Assembly (NCBI GenBank): GCA_013398295.1
Contig: VZSF01009110.1
Span: 423,074 to 487,073, forward strand
From: Chionis minor
Taxonomy: Eukaryota > Chordata > Aves > Charadriiformes > Chionididae
Length of the DNA: 64,000 bases
Direction: 5' to 3'
Each line of letters begins with the position of its first letter. Within the stretch, counting starts at the first letter, position 1. The notes under the pieces are model-generated. The model had not been told where the DNA came from, ran no database searches, and saw nothing but the letters and a program-made list of their open reading frames with translations. The position numbers and the translations under genes are program-made. Shown here piece by piece: positions 10,894 to 23,250 of the stretch.

Positions 10894-11785
10894 ATGAGCC
10901 TTTGGAGGTCCAACAGTCATCATGGACAAATTTCCACCACATGAGCATTCTATCCTATTCTTCATTTGCAAACTTTATGGGACCTCATGAAACTATTCAA
11001 GGTAAAATGTTCCATAGATCTAGAAACATTAAAAAGCTTGCAATAATATTTTTCAGTATTTCTGTTTAGAATACATTGAAAACTGGAAAAGATCATATAC
11101 AATTCTTCAAATTTCATAGTAGAATATAATGAACTTTTAAAAATTTTCTCCAACAACCTCCCTGAATCTCCAGGAAATGAAGAAAAACAGGAATTAAAGC
11201 CTTATCCTCTTAAATTTAATTTGTACAACAGCCAATTTTTTCTCAAGACAGTCTTTTATTTGAGCCAATTTTCTCTTCCAAAATAAATTAAATAAAAAAT
11301 TTAAAAAACAATTTCCAAAAAATTCCGTTTTAACAAATCACTTCTTTTGTTTGGCACTTAGAACACTGTAATATTTAAATGTAATGTTTTGATAGAGAAT
11401 TTTCAAAATAATACTTGTATGGGATAAAAACAGTTAAATGAATTAAAAATATTTTCATTTCTAAATTTTTATATCGTTTAAACACACTACATTAAATGAA
11501 ATGAGTTTTACTTAGCAACGTTTCCAAATAAAATACTGAAGTGTTCTATTTATAGTACAAAGATAAATATTGCTGATACATTTAGATTTTAAAAAATATT
11601 TTAACGTCTACATTTTATGTTCAATATCACTACCAATAACACTAATGTGATAGAGGTTGCTTATTACAAGCATTTATATATTTCTTTGGCAAGGGTCAAC
11701 AATAGTTGACATAAATAGAAATTTAAAGAGAAACTACAATATTTATTTTATGCCTACCAGTGAATAAATCTGACTGTCACACTCT
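10894..11785. other. Very AT-rich spacer
   Basis: No gene or recognised repeat. The stretch 11200-11700 is especially rich in A and T. Confidence 0.7.
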
Positions 11786-12345
11786 GAGCTCTGGGAAGGC
11801 TAACCTGCCATATATCACACCTCAAATACTGTGTTCAGTTTTGGGCCACTCACGGCAACAATGACACTGTGGTGCTGGGGCACAATCAAAGAAGAGCAAC
11901 AAAACTGGTGAGGGGTCTAGACCACAAGTCTTATGAGGAGTATCTGAGGGAACTGGGGTTGTTTAGCTTGGAGAAAAGGAGGCTGAGGGGACACCTTATC
12001 TCTCTCTGCCACTACGTGAAAGGAGGTTGTAGAGAGGTGGTTGTCAGTCTCTTCCAAGTAACTTCCATTTCTTCCAAGTAACAAGGAGGAAATGGCCTCA
12101 AGTTGCACCAGGGGAGGTTTAGACTGGATATTAGGAAAAATTTCTTCACCAAAAAGGGTTATCGAGCATTGGAACAGGCTCCCCAGGGAAGTGGTTGTAT
12201 CACCGTCCCTGGAGGTATTTAAAAGACATGTAGATATGGTACTTAGGGACATGGTCTAATGGTGGACTTGGCAGTGCTAGGTTAATGGTAGGACTCGATG
12301 ATCTTCAAGGTCCTTTCCACTAGAAAACAACTTTGGCTATCTTTT
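11786..12345 (+). mobile_element. CR1 LINE fragment, sense
   Basis: This is a 5'-truncated CR1 of a different subfamily from the copies at 10690 and 29642. It shows the ORF2 C-terminal block ([15 protein letters not shown] near 11950-11995), then GGAACAGGCTCCCCAGGGAA, then a 3' end with GGACTTGGCAGTGCTAGGTT. The tail octamers are lost. An internal 13-base repeat (TCTTCCAAGTAAC at about 12050 and 12070) is a copy-specific slip. No intact reading frame remains. Confidence 0.93.
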
Positions 12346-15300
12346 CATAATAAACATGGCTTTGTACAATCGTGATGTTCTTGTCAGTAATATGAACTCA
12401 GACTGAGTTCAGGCTGCCTGAAAGTCCTATACACAAACTAATGTTGGGACATTTTTTAGGAAGAAGACAGTAAAGTTGGGAATCCTCTGAAAGAGTTACA
12501 GCTGGCTTTTCTGTCTGACTTTGACTTTGCAGTTTGGTTAAATGAGCTTCACGGAAGCAGCTAAGCCTGGTTCAGTGACTGATGCAATCTTCAAGTGCAG
12601 ATAATATGTCATGACAGAAGTTGTTTCCCCTCTCCTCTGACATTGCCAGTGAATTCATCTCATGAGCAACACTGAAGGTTTGTCAACACGGTGTTCAGCT
12701 GGATTGATTTATCACTGAACATGGTCTGAAAGCAATTCTTGTGGTATGTTGTACCTAAAAGATGAAAAAGCAGCATCATCTGTCACCAATGGAGATGCAG
12801 AGGTTTTCAGAGAGATGAACATCAGGAGAGAATTAAGAAAATCCAAGATTTCCCATGAGATACACTGCAGAAGAATGCAAGCTATTCAACTGTAACTGTA
12901 ATATGCAATCAAAGGTGAATTGGAGTCTAGCTGCGATGTATTTTAAACTACTTACTAACAGTAACCAAGGAAATCAGACCAAATCTATTTGCAGAAAATG
13001 CATTAATGACTTCAAAAGCCAAGAATATGTTAAACGGAAGTCAGATAAATTTGTGGCCAAAAATGGGGCTGTTGTGACCACACAGTAAGAGTCTCCCAGG
13101 AATTAAAATTGCTGCTGTTATTTTTGTTGTAATAGAAATAGAAATCAGGGAAGGAGCAATCTAGAACCACAATAACAAACTGAAAGGACTACTAAGCATG
13201 TTCCAGTAACAGCCTGCATGCTGACAAGCTGAAACTGAGGAATTCTGAAGTCTTCAATTTTGGTTATATTGACACCTAGAGAAACTGAAAGACTGAAGGC
13301 TGAGATACATTATAATAAATAAATAAAATTCAATAACTTATGGGAACAGTAAATTATTTTTCCACACTCGAGCCATCCATCATATTAAAAAGCATCAGGA
13401 AAAAGCCACTGCTGAATTCTCTAACTCAACGTACATTGATATAATGAAAAAGTAAGTCAAAGAAAAGTGCTGTGAGCAGACAGCACTTTGCAGACCAAAA
13501 CACAGATGCTTTCCAGACAGCAGTTCTGTAGCACAGGAGACAAGCTTTATCCATGCGGTACAGTTGCTGTGCAACTCTCCAGAAGGCCTCAAACAACCTA
13601 AAAAGACTTTGATGTGAAGCTGCTCTATCGTTTAAAATAATCCATCCTCTAGAATTTAGGATCCAGTGCTAAAGGCAGTTATCACATACTGCCAGCTCAT
13701 TTGAGGATGAGCTGTGAATGCAAGATAGCCCTAACCAGGAATGTAGGCACTGACACTGAGACAAGCAAACATTGCATACTTAACATAAAACAATATGCAC
13801 TGAGCAAGCCAAAAGTCATGACTACAGGCCATGAATTTATTGAGCATGTATACTGAACAGCATGAAATGCACAACTGTTCAGACATCGTAAAACTCTCCA
13901 ACCTCATTAAATCACAACTTGGTGCTAAAATGACTAAAGCAGATATCATTTTTACAGGCAGGAGTTCCATTTTATGTTTAGTAAAAACTCTCATTCCTGA
14001 AAGGTTCTTGTGGACTCTAAGTTGGGAACCTATTGAGCAACTTTAGGCACATTTTTCAAGTTTTTGGCATAGACATCAACAACAGAAGGAAACAGAAATT
14101 TGTAGCCGCTATGTGTTCTTCAAGATAGCTACACAAGCACTCCCACAAAGCAATGATGAAAAATACCTGGGTGTATAATATAACTAGAACTCAGGGCAGA
14201 AGAAATGAAGTCACGTACGCCTGCAGAGCAAAGGCGAGTCAAAATCCAGAGTGAAGTCAGCAGTTATAGCTCAAACAGTAAGTTTTAGGAAATAACAGTA
14301 AGTTGTTCAGTAAATACAAAGAACTGGTGGGCATGCCAAAGTGGGCTGATGATACAGGCCATGTCTGTATGATACCATATGTATCAATCACTTCTTACCC
14401 CATTAAGTTAGGCAACGCTCACAGAAGATATAAGTACAGACATTGCTAAAATAAGAAGGAGTAGCTAAGTGTATGTCATCATACATAGGCAGCACCAAGA
14501 GATCAGCCTTGTATGCACATAGCCTGAGCCCTACCTGGAGTTTTCACCTCTCTGTAGAAGGTTATTTTATAAAGTGCATATCTAATTCTAAAAATAGTGT
14601 AGAAACATGAGGCAGGACACAGGCTAGTGCTGGCTGTTTAAAAGTAAACAAACAAAGAAACAAAAAAAAGTAAAATAAACCCCAAACCTTAAAGGAATTC
14701 TGAATGCATTATTATGAATGATATGAACATAAACACAGCATAAAGCAAGCTTAACTCTATTTGTAGGTAAGTTATTATTGCAGAATAATAATCATTGTTA
14801 TTTATTATTACACCACAAAGATACTTACTGGTTCCTGTGGAGATCAGAGAAAGGAACAGCATCATTCCCAGAGTGCTGAAATTTACATGGACTAACAGCA
14901 AAGTATTTTAACATATATTTTAGGCAAAGCCAGCAACCAATCCCAGCTTTTATATTTTTATATTAGGAACAGTCATAGGAGAGAATTACCTCATCTGTGA
15001 CTGAAACTGTTACTGTAATCAACGAGCATTTGGATATTCCCTGGCATCTGCACCATGCAAGTCTCAAGACACTCTCATTTGTTTAAGATAATGTGTGTGA
15101 AATTACAGTGAGGAGATAGTCATGCTTAAATTTTCCTTTTTAAGTAAGGTTCATTAAGGATTGAGTAGAAGAATGTGAAAGTATAAACTTATGGGTGTTA
15201 GACAGTAAAAATCATTTGCAGTCTCTCAGCAGCAGCTTGGAAATAACAATTTCTGCAATACCAAGTCATGTCAAATAATCTACCATCCATAAAGGATACA

Positions 15301-18300
15301 GCGCTGAATGCAAACTAATGAGGAATGCTGAATCTGGGAACAATTAAACCTGTCAACTAAACCTCACACTGCAGACATGAAAGGTACAATGCTCTCCAAC
15401 ACAGAGAAAATGCTCTGTAGCTTTTAATGTGCTCCCTCCAGATGGATTTGGTCAATTAAATAGAAGAAACAGTCAAAGGCTTTCACAAATTTGGTTGGTT
15501 CCTGGATTGCAGCCTCCCCAGTGAAAAGTTCAAATAGTCACTGTTCGCTACTTGTTTCTCAGATAATTGAGCCCTATAAAAGTGCCTCTGTCAATAAAAC
15601 ATGCTTAAAGCTGGCAGAAGTCCCTGTATCTAGGAAATGGAAGTGAAGAAAAAGCCAGTTCTGGGTGACCGTGTCTAGAAGCCTTGCCTCAGTATGTGGA
15701 GAGGATGACCACCAAAAGGACAGGAAAGGTTCACAACGATTTAGCAAGACTTGGTTATAATCTTATATAACGTCCTGATGAATCTCCCATGGATTTCCAT
15801 AACTGCACATTCAAATAATAGTTCTTTTCAAAAAAGTGTTATTTTCACTATGGTACCAGGTGAAATGGACTGCATATCAGCTTTAATCTGTTTTTTGCCA
15901 AGGAAAAATTTTTACAAAGTTGTAAACTACAAAGAAAGGTTCTATTGGAAAGAATGCTTCTGAAATGGTGTACTTGCTAGTTTATAATAGCAGGACTCTA
16001 AAAATGACAACCCAGAAGAAACATCCCAAGTCTAAAGTCTGATTTTGTGTTTTGCCTGACCCTACACAATCTTCCCCATGGGAACAAATGTGATTTGAAG
16101 ACACAGAGGCTGACTGAGAGCTGGGAAAGAAGTTATTCTCTCTGGCTTTGTCTCTTTACAAAAAGAATTCATTCCTAAAGAAGAATTGTATGAGGAAGTA
16201 TCAAATCATGCCCTGCATTTTCAGAATAAGCCATAGCACATTTTAAAATGAAACGTATAAAGTGGAAAAACACAGCCAGCCTAACCTATCTGGGGGCTGT
16301 TTCCTTCCTAAAAAAATCCTACATGCATGGAAATGGGAGATTTTTGGAAAATTGTCATCTGCTCCTTCTTTGTCTTGGCAAGAATAATGAGAAGATGAAT
16401 AATCAAAGCCTGTCTTTGTCTAAGCCTGTGAGTGTCATTGTGAATGGGTAAAACTTGAGCCTTTCTAATGACATTAGAGAGGATAGCAACCTGAGGCAAG
16501 CAGATCTGGCTCACCCAGCTTGTGCTGAGGGGAAGCTGTGGCACTGAAGAAGCCAGATATACCAGCAGAAAGATGTGACCTTATTGGAAGGGGATTAGTT
16601 GATTGACCCTGTTAAGCCTGTTCAAAGCCATTTCCAATTACAATGTTTTAACCACTTTGTGTAATGAAGGAATTAACAAACATTTCTGTCTAGTCCCTGG
16701 ATTGAATCAAACCATTCTTCTGTGAGTCATTCAGGTCTACAGAAGAACTTCATCTCATGTTACGTGAATATTATCAAAATTGCTTTCACATAATCTTTTC
16801 ATTTCTGGGAGTGGAGAATAGGACAGAAAAATACTATGAGAAAGGCTGTGTGTAAGGTCTGCCTTTTTGATTTCACCAGAGGAAGGAAGAGTTCAAAACC
16901 AGGCAAAACCAGATGTCTATTGAGTTTTCCTAGTTCTGTGTATTACCACTGAACTCAGTTCATCATGTCCTGTGATGCAAAAGATACAGAATTCAATGAA
17001 ACAAGTAGGAAAGGAATTAACTACTTTGAATCTTACATACTTCTACTGTGGTGATTTCTGCCTACTGAGCTTCCAAGTTGAGGAACAGTCAGCTGCCTGA
17101 TGCCTTCAAGGAGGCTTGGCAATCATGGATCATACATTAGGCTATGTTATGTAGATGGGAGTGGCAGGTTACAAAGAAATGTCTGTGTGCTTAACTGCTG
17201 CTCAGACTAGCATGAAATGCTTGCAGTACAAATGAAGTCACTAAACCTTTTGGGTTCCTTAAAGAAGGGTATGACCTGTAGAAAACTTATTTATTCTTTA
17301 TAATTGGAAAATTCATTTTCCTCCATTGACAGTATTTTATATTTGTAGTTTCACACCATTCGCTTATGAAGCTGGACAGTACCTGCCTGAGGTCATCTTC
17401 AAAATTTTCCTTCCATTTGAATAAGAGCACCTAAAGGACACAAACTGATATGGGAGAATATTGATACCAGGAAACAGTAATATAAACCCTTGGGAGAAAA
17501 AACTGCTGGCTGTCTCCCAGCTCAGTACCTTGATCTGCCTGAAATGATGCTTTGCAGTTAATGTATCAGTCATGTTAATATTTAGTCAGATTTATGAAAT
17601 TCAAGTGTTCTTTATTCCAGAAGAATAAAATCCCTTTTCTTAACATTTTAGATGCAGAATTATTATATAAGCTCTAAAACTTTGTTTCTATTTAGGAGAA
17701 CCATGATAGCATTAAACATGGCAAGAAAACATCATTTATGGTAGACTAGAAGATATTACATTACAGATGTGTTAGTGCCAATGAAACAACATAATAGAGC
17801 TTGGCAAAAAGAACAGAGTCATAACACACACCTTCCAAAACAGTTTCCAGGTAGCAGAGAAAATAAATCTACTTTAGGGGCCTTACTAAAGACATATACT
17901 AAGTAGGTAAATAAAATATGCAAGAGTAAATTTTTTCTAGAGGCAATCTCTCCATGTTTTCAAAGAGAACACTGCATGGGAGGCTACAGTGAAGAAAGAG
18001 AAATAAAACAGCTTCAGAAACAAGCCCTGAGAACCCTGCATTATTAGCATTCCTAAAGGACAGCTTTACTTAATCAGCTATGTGTATATCTTCCCATGCT
18101 GCACTTAAGATTTCCATCAGAAAGATGCATCAGTACAAGTCAGGAAAACATCCTGAGAGTCCTCACAGACAACATTCCCTGACTAGTTCTAATCCTTTTT
18201 GTTCCATGCAGAAAGAGTTCTCAGCACCCTTAGGAACACTGCAAACATTATACTGCGTACAATGTAAAGAGGCAATAGGCAAGTGATCTATTTCAATTAG

Positions 18301-18373
18301 ATCACAATCAATACAGTCTAAGCACTATCAGGAATAATTCTTCATTTAAATGATTCTTTTCTTCTCATCCATC
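12346..18373. other. Non-genic spacer, 6 kb
   Basis: No gene, RNA gene or recognisable transposon is seen. The longest open frames are under 90 codons and lack features. Short A-rich runs occur near 13310-13330 and 14645-14675. A TATAAAA and an AATAAAA lie close together near 15575-15600 but are not part of an LTR. Confidence 0.6.
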
Positions 18374-19069
18374 TGAAGTGCTCTCCTGGATTGGCCCACG
18401 CAAGCTGAAGGACAGATGCAGAGCAGGAGAGAGAGAAAAAGAGAGACTGGTTTAGAGAAACTAAACTACTTTAATGAAATATAAAGAAGAAAATAATAAA
18501 AAGAAAACAATGAAATATATACAAAACCATACCAAGCTCCCAGGATGACAATCATGTCACCAGGAGGCACTGGGGAAGTCCCAGACTGGACTCAGTGACG
18601 GACAGGAACTGGATTCCAGATCTGGATTCAGGAACACAAGGATCGGGATCAAAGGCAGATGAACAGAGAGAGTCCTCCTTGGGTGCCGGCCATTGAAGTA
18701 AGAGAGCTGACCCTTTGATCCCTCAGCTTTTATACTAAGCATGAAGCAGATGTGGTGGAATAACCTGTTGGTCACTTTTGGGTCACCTGTCCTGTCTGCT
18801 CCTCCCCACAGGTGGGACCCCTCTACACTTTTCCACTGCCAACCCTCCAACGGGGCAAATAACAAAGTTGGCTGCCCTTGGGCGTTACAGCAATAAGTAT
18901 AAGCAAGATTTTCTCTGCATCCCATGCTTTGGCATCAACTATAAACATGGGTCTTATCACTCTGGGACAGAGCAGTTTTCTGCATAACAGAATAACAACA
19001 GTTAGAAGAGGCCTAGTTAGAAAGTAGTCACTGAACAAAATTGGTCCTGTTTTACCTCAAACCAGGACA
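18374..19069 (-). mobile_element. ERVL-type 3' LTR, minus strand
   Basis: On the minus strand the LTR begins TGTCCTGGTTTGAGG at 19069, typical of avian ERVL LTRs. It has a TATA box TATAAAAG at 18727-18734 and an ATTAAA poly(A) signal at 18470-18475, then a CT-rich U5. The lower end is placed at a TG at 18374, but this is uncertain. Decayed integrase sequence in the same orientation lies just upstream (19450-20070), so this is best read as the 3' LTR of a partial provirus rather than a solo LTR. An open frame inside it (18557-18925) is not a gene. Confidence 0.82.
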
Positions 19070-19138
19070 TTCCATGCTTTATTCCATTTCATTTGCATCT
19101 TGCTCAGATTACTATTACTTCTTATCTATCAAATCTAT

Positions 19139-19166
19139 ACACACACACACACACATATATATATGG
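19139..19166. repeat. (AC)n(AT)n microsatellite
   Basis: Nine AC units are followed by five AT units. It sits between the ERVL LTR and the integrase relic. Confidence 0.95.
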
Positions 19167-19449
19167 ATACATGCGGGTCACTTATCTATGATTTACCTTT
19201 ATATACAACGTTTTATTAAGTCCGTTTAGTTCATGATTCAGGATCTCATCTCAGGGTGGGAAAGATGGTACAAAATTCATTGTGGTTCTTGCCTATGTCT
19301 GTCCATCTCAAAGAGTTTTGCTGGACACCACTTGATGAAGATAGCTGAGGTTTCATTACCATTACGTTATCCTGAAAAACACTTATGGAACACTGTTAGT
19401 ATTATGTAACAATTAACATTATACAGCTCAAAACTGAGTATTCTCACCA

Positions 19450-20405
19450 GGACTTATATTTCCTTGGGGTACACATTGAACTTTTCCATTTTTCAGCATC
19501 ACCCACCAAGTACATCCAGGTCCTTGAGCAAAAGCAGTCCCATGATGGATTTGCCTTTGCCTGAAGCAGGAAAAACCCAAACAGTTTTCCCTAACAAATT
19601 CCTTTCATGCACCACAGAGACTTTATCCCCTTCTACAGTATGTAAAAGGTCTGATTGAGCAGGACCAGCTTAACTGATGGTCCTGCTGGTATTAACATAC
19701 CCTCTGGTATTAACTAACCAGGTAGCTTGCACTAAAGGCTTGTCCCAATTTTTAAAAGTTCCACCCCTCCATTACTTTCAAGGTGGTTTTTAACAGTACA
19801 TTGTATCACTCAATTTTCCCAGAAGCTGGTGCATGGTAGGGAATATGATATATCCACTCAATGCCATGTTCTTTAGCCCAATTACTTATCAGATTGTTTT
19901 TAAAATGAGCCCCATTATCTGACTCAATTCTTTCTGGAGTACCATGTCACCACAAGACTTGCTTTTCAAGGCCCAGGATGATATTCCAGGCAGTGGCATG
20001 GGATACAGCATAGGTTTCCAAACCTCCAGTGCTTACTTCCACCAACCCATGACTCTGAGGTTAAGTCTCATGCTCTACTGAGGTGTCCAAAGTGGGACAC
20101 AACATGCTCTCTGTTGATGTTGTCTTAACATTTTCCCATTCCTACATTTACTTTATCCAAAGTATCCATCACTATCCGGTGCAAAGGGGAACCCTGCACA
20201 GTGATCTTATTTATGCTGTATGTTTAATTTTATTCCTTCTACTACTTAAGCAAACTCTAACAGCCCTTCAGTTTCAACTGAGACCTAAGTGAAGGCGTTA
20301 CTCGTGTTCACCAGTCCCCACTCTAATTTCTGGGTTTTAATCCAAATTTCCCATTTATTAGCCATTTTTAATACATAGGTATATTTTACAATTTCTAAAC
20401 ATAGT
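19450..20405 (-). pseudogene. Decayed ERVL pol: integrase region
   Basis: This is the remnant of the 3' end of an endogenous retrovirus-L pol gene, minus strand. The integrase core lies at about 20070-19735. An SDNG block carries the Asp codon at 19917-19919, and a Glu codon lies at 19809-19811, exactly 35 residues apart, the retroviral D-35-E spacing. The first catalytic Asp could not be placed. The C-terminal domain is readable down to about 19455. The gene is dead: a TGA (19806-19808) directly follows the Glu codon, another TGA interrupts the core about ten codons before the SDNG block, and further stops and at least one frameshift follow. No reverse transcriptase, gag or 5' LTR is seen. 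Sequence to about 20405 may belong to it but is too degraded to assign. Confidence 0.8.
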
Positions 20406-20407
20406 AG

Positions 20408-20818
20408 GAGATCAAAAGGGCTGGAGAACTTGTCCTATGAAGAAAACTGAAGGAGTTAGGTCTTTTCTCCCAGGAGAAGAGAAGGCTCAGGGAGACCTCA
20501 TCACAGTATTCCAGTACTTGAAGGGCAGCTTGAAAGAGAGTAGAGGCTCTCTGTTAACAAGATCTACATGGAGAAGACAAGGGGAGACAGGTACATCTTG
20601 ATATAAGGAAGATATTTTTTACAGTGACAGCAGTCATTCCCTGTAGCCTCCCCAGGGACATGGTAGACTCCCCATTACTGGAGGTTTTCAAGGTGTGATT
20701 GGAGAGGGTGCTAGATAATCTCATCTAGGCTCCCTTTCCAATGAAAGGTTGGACCAGATGATCTTTTGAAGTCCCTTCCAACCTGGGCTTTTCTATGATC
20801 CTCTGATTCTATGATCTT
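20408..20818 (+). mobile_element. CR1 LINE fragment, sense
   Basis: This 5'-truncated CR1 is highly diverged. It keeps the ORF2 end (GAGAAGGCTCAGGGAGACCTCATCAC in decayed form), a block like the CCCCAGGGACATGGT stretch, TTGGACCAGATGATCTTT, and a tail of GATTCTATGATC units. It abuts the upstream side of the ERVL relic, and no ERVL sequence is recognised beyond it. Confidence 0.92.
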
Positions 20819-22899
20819 CAGTTCAGGTTTAAAATGGAATGAGTTTTTGAAAACACAGGAAGAATAACAGGCACATTATACTAATATTACAAGCAAATAT
20901 TATTGCTTTAGGCTTCTTGGGTTAAAAAAATCCCAACATATTTTGTTTGTGGTATGGGAGGTCTCTTTCCTTTCATTAGTGTTTCACCACTAAATAATAG
21001 CCTTAAGGGTGTCATTACGTAGCACTGACTCACTTCAGAAAAAAACTCACAGGTATGGTAACTCCCAAATGTAACAGAGGTAACAGAATTTTTTCAAGCA
21101 GTTCTATAAGATCAGAATTTAATCCATCATCTTCTTAGATGACAATAAGTGGCAATTAATGCCATCATTTTTACCAACTAGTTTCTAACATATGCATAGA
21201 CATTCTATTCTCAATTTAGAAAAAGCAACTTTGCAGTTCACTCAAGATTTTCTGTCATTTTTTTTTCTGTTTCTCTTACATTTTGTAACTTGTAAAATCC
21301 ATGTGATAGACTTCCAAAAGTTTCCATCTGTTACTGATGGGAGAGTTTTTCACATGTATCTGAATATATATACATTATTCAACAGATAATTTAATACATA
21401 ATTATATATAAATTTTAAGGAGGAATAAGCTCAACAAGATCAAGAAAATAGATTTTATCAGACATCTGTTATAAATGTCTGTAAGACTACACTATAGGAT
21501 AAACTGTAGAGAAAAGCAACTTCACCCAAAATAGGTGCACTACTATAGAATTTAGAAGTAACAGAGAGTGATGAAATATAACACTTTTTCCCCAAAACAG
21601 CTGCAAATCACCTTATAAAAGATTAAAGCATCTTCTGACTTTTGCAATTTAGGTTGCATTTTTTATAATTCTGATGACTTATTTCAATGTGTTTGTACGA
21701 CTCACAATTGATGGAGTTCACATACAATTTAATTAAAAAAAAATACTTGTAAGACGTTCGAGAAAATGAACTACAACGGAAATTTTGACAAGAACTTCAG
21801 GACTTACTGTCTTTGGGACAGAATAAAAGAAGTTCCTGGGGATATTAACATTGGAATTGACAGCATAATTCATCAATATGGAAGTTAAGCAATCTTTTGA
21901 AACCTTGTTTTTTTTCACTGGAAGCTGCATGAAAATCCATAGACTAGGCTTAGCAAAGAACAAGAAGAGAGTATAATCTAATTTGAGTGGATAGATCTCA
22001 ATGAAAGCTGAAAGACATCAGCATGGATTACATGACTGTTAACACTGAATAGTGATGTCACCTTTACTTTCAAAAGGAACATGACATAAACAACTTTGAG
22101 ATAGATTAATATACCCACAAGGTGTTTTACATCCTTGTGTTTCTAAACCTTCTATAATACTATGTGCTTTAGCAAGTGGGAAAATGCAACTGAAATATAA
22201 GACAATCTGATTTGAGGGAGACACTACACTGTGTGTATATCATTTCTATAGAACAGTATTCCATGGACCACGAAAATGCTTCAGGAGGTCTAATTTAGAT
22301 GACACAACTGGTTTCACATCAGGAAACAAGATATCAAGTTAAAAAAAAGTTAACTCTTGCTAATGTAATTCATATGTAAGATACGTAGGAGTAGATTAAT
22401 GGACATTGTTGAAACTATATAAATAGGACATCTTGAACAATCATTTATCAGCATTTTTTCACTAAACTGAAAAGCAACAACAGCTTCAGACAAAGTGTGT
22501 TAACAAACTTACTACTCAGGAAATCTCACTGATTTCAAAGGTTAGCCAGAAAGAAGTAAAGATTAAAAGAGGGAAGCAATCTAATGCACACTGGATTTTA
22601 GAGATTATAAATCATAGAGAATGGAGTTGTTCTTGCTCTTTGCCTATCAGATGTCAATTCACTACCAGGTCAGACTGCATAAATGTGTATAGAATGATAA
22701 GAATAAGACTATAAGTCCTCTTCTTCAAATAAGGTAGCTATTGCAAGAAAAGAATTTGCATCTTATGATATCATATTCAATAACACCTGTGAACTCAGAA
22801 AGGACCACAAAAACTGTGTTTTCTTAAGAATCAGGTCCCACGGACTTGTGCATTACTAGTTTCTTTATATGCTCCACAGCCTGAGCTTTCCTCTACCAT
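20819..22899. other. AT-rich non-genic spacer
   Basis: Nothing recognisable beyond small AT-rich runs (for example near 21365-21415). Confidence 0.65.
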
Positions 22900-23250
22900 G
22901 GGTAAGGCTTTCTTTCTCTGGACTTTCCGTCTGGTCTCCAGGGCCTGGTATTCCTGGAAACAAATCATGTTAGTAAAGACTGAGTAGAAGAAAGCACTGA
23001 GTACCTCAGCCTTTTCTATGTCCTTTGTTACCAGATCCTATGCAACACCGTGCCCTCATTTCCCCATGTCTTCATTTTCTGCTTATGTAGCTGGAGAAGT
23101 CCTTCTTATTTCTCTTCATGTCCCTTGCCATACTCAATTCTAGATGAGCTTTGGCTTTCCTAACTCCATTTTTCCTACTCTCTTGGACAGTATGTCTATA
23201 CGCCTGGGTTACCTGACCCTACTTCAACTTCCCGTATGGTGCTACTTGAT
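22900..23250 (-). mobile_element. Old CR1 LINE fragment (ORF2), antisense
   Basis: The plus strand matches the complement of the CR1 ORF2 segment between the endonuclease and reverse transcriptase. It contains GTACCTCAGCCTTTTC, ATGTCCTTTGTTACCAG and AGATGAGCTTTGGCTTTCCT in the expected order. It is an internal piece lacking both ends, with frameshifts, so it is an old insertion. Confidence 0.75.

Noticed and set aside
15575..15602. TATAAAAG followed closely by AATAAAA as a minimal LTR
   Set aside because: The two signals are only about 20 bases apart and no LTR ends or family similarity are seen.
18557..18925. 122-codon open frame, minus strand
   Set aside because: Lies wholly within the ERVL LTR and spans its TATA box, so it is non-coding LTR sequence.
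18368..19075. TCCAT on both sides of the ERVL LTR as a target-site duplication
   Set aside because: Each copy is one base away from the TG...CA ends, and the integrase relic upstream implies a 3' LTR, whose inner side should carry no duplication.
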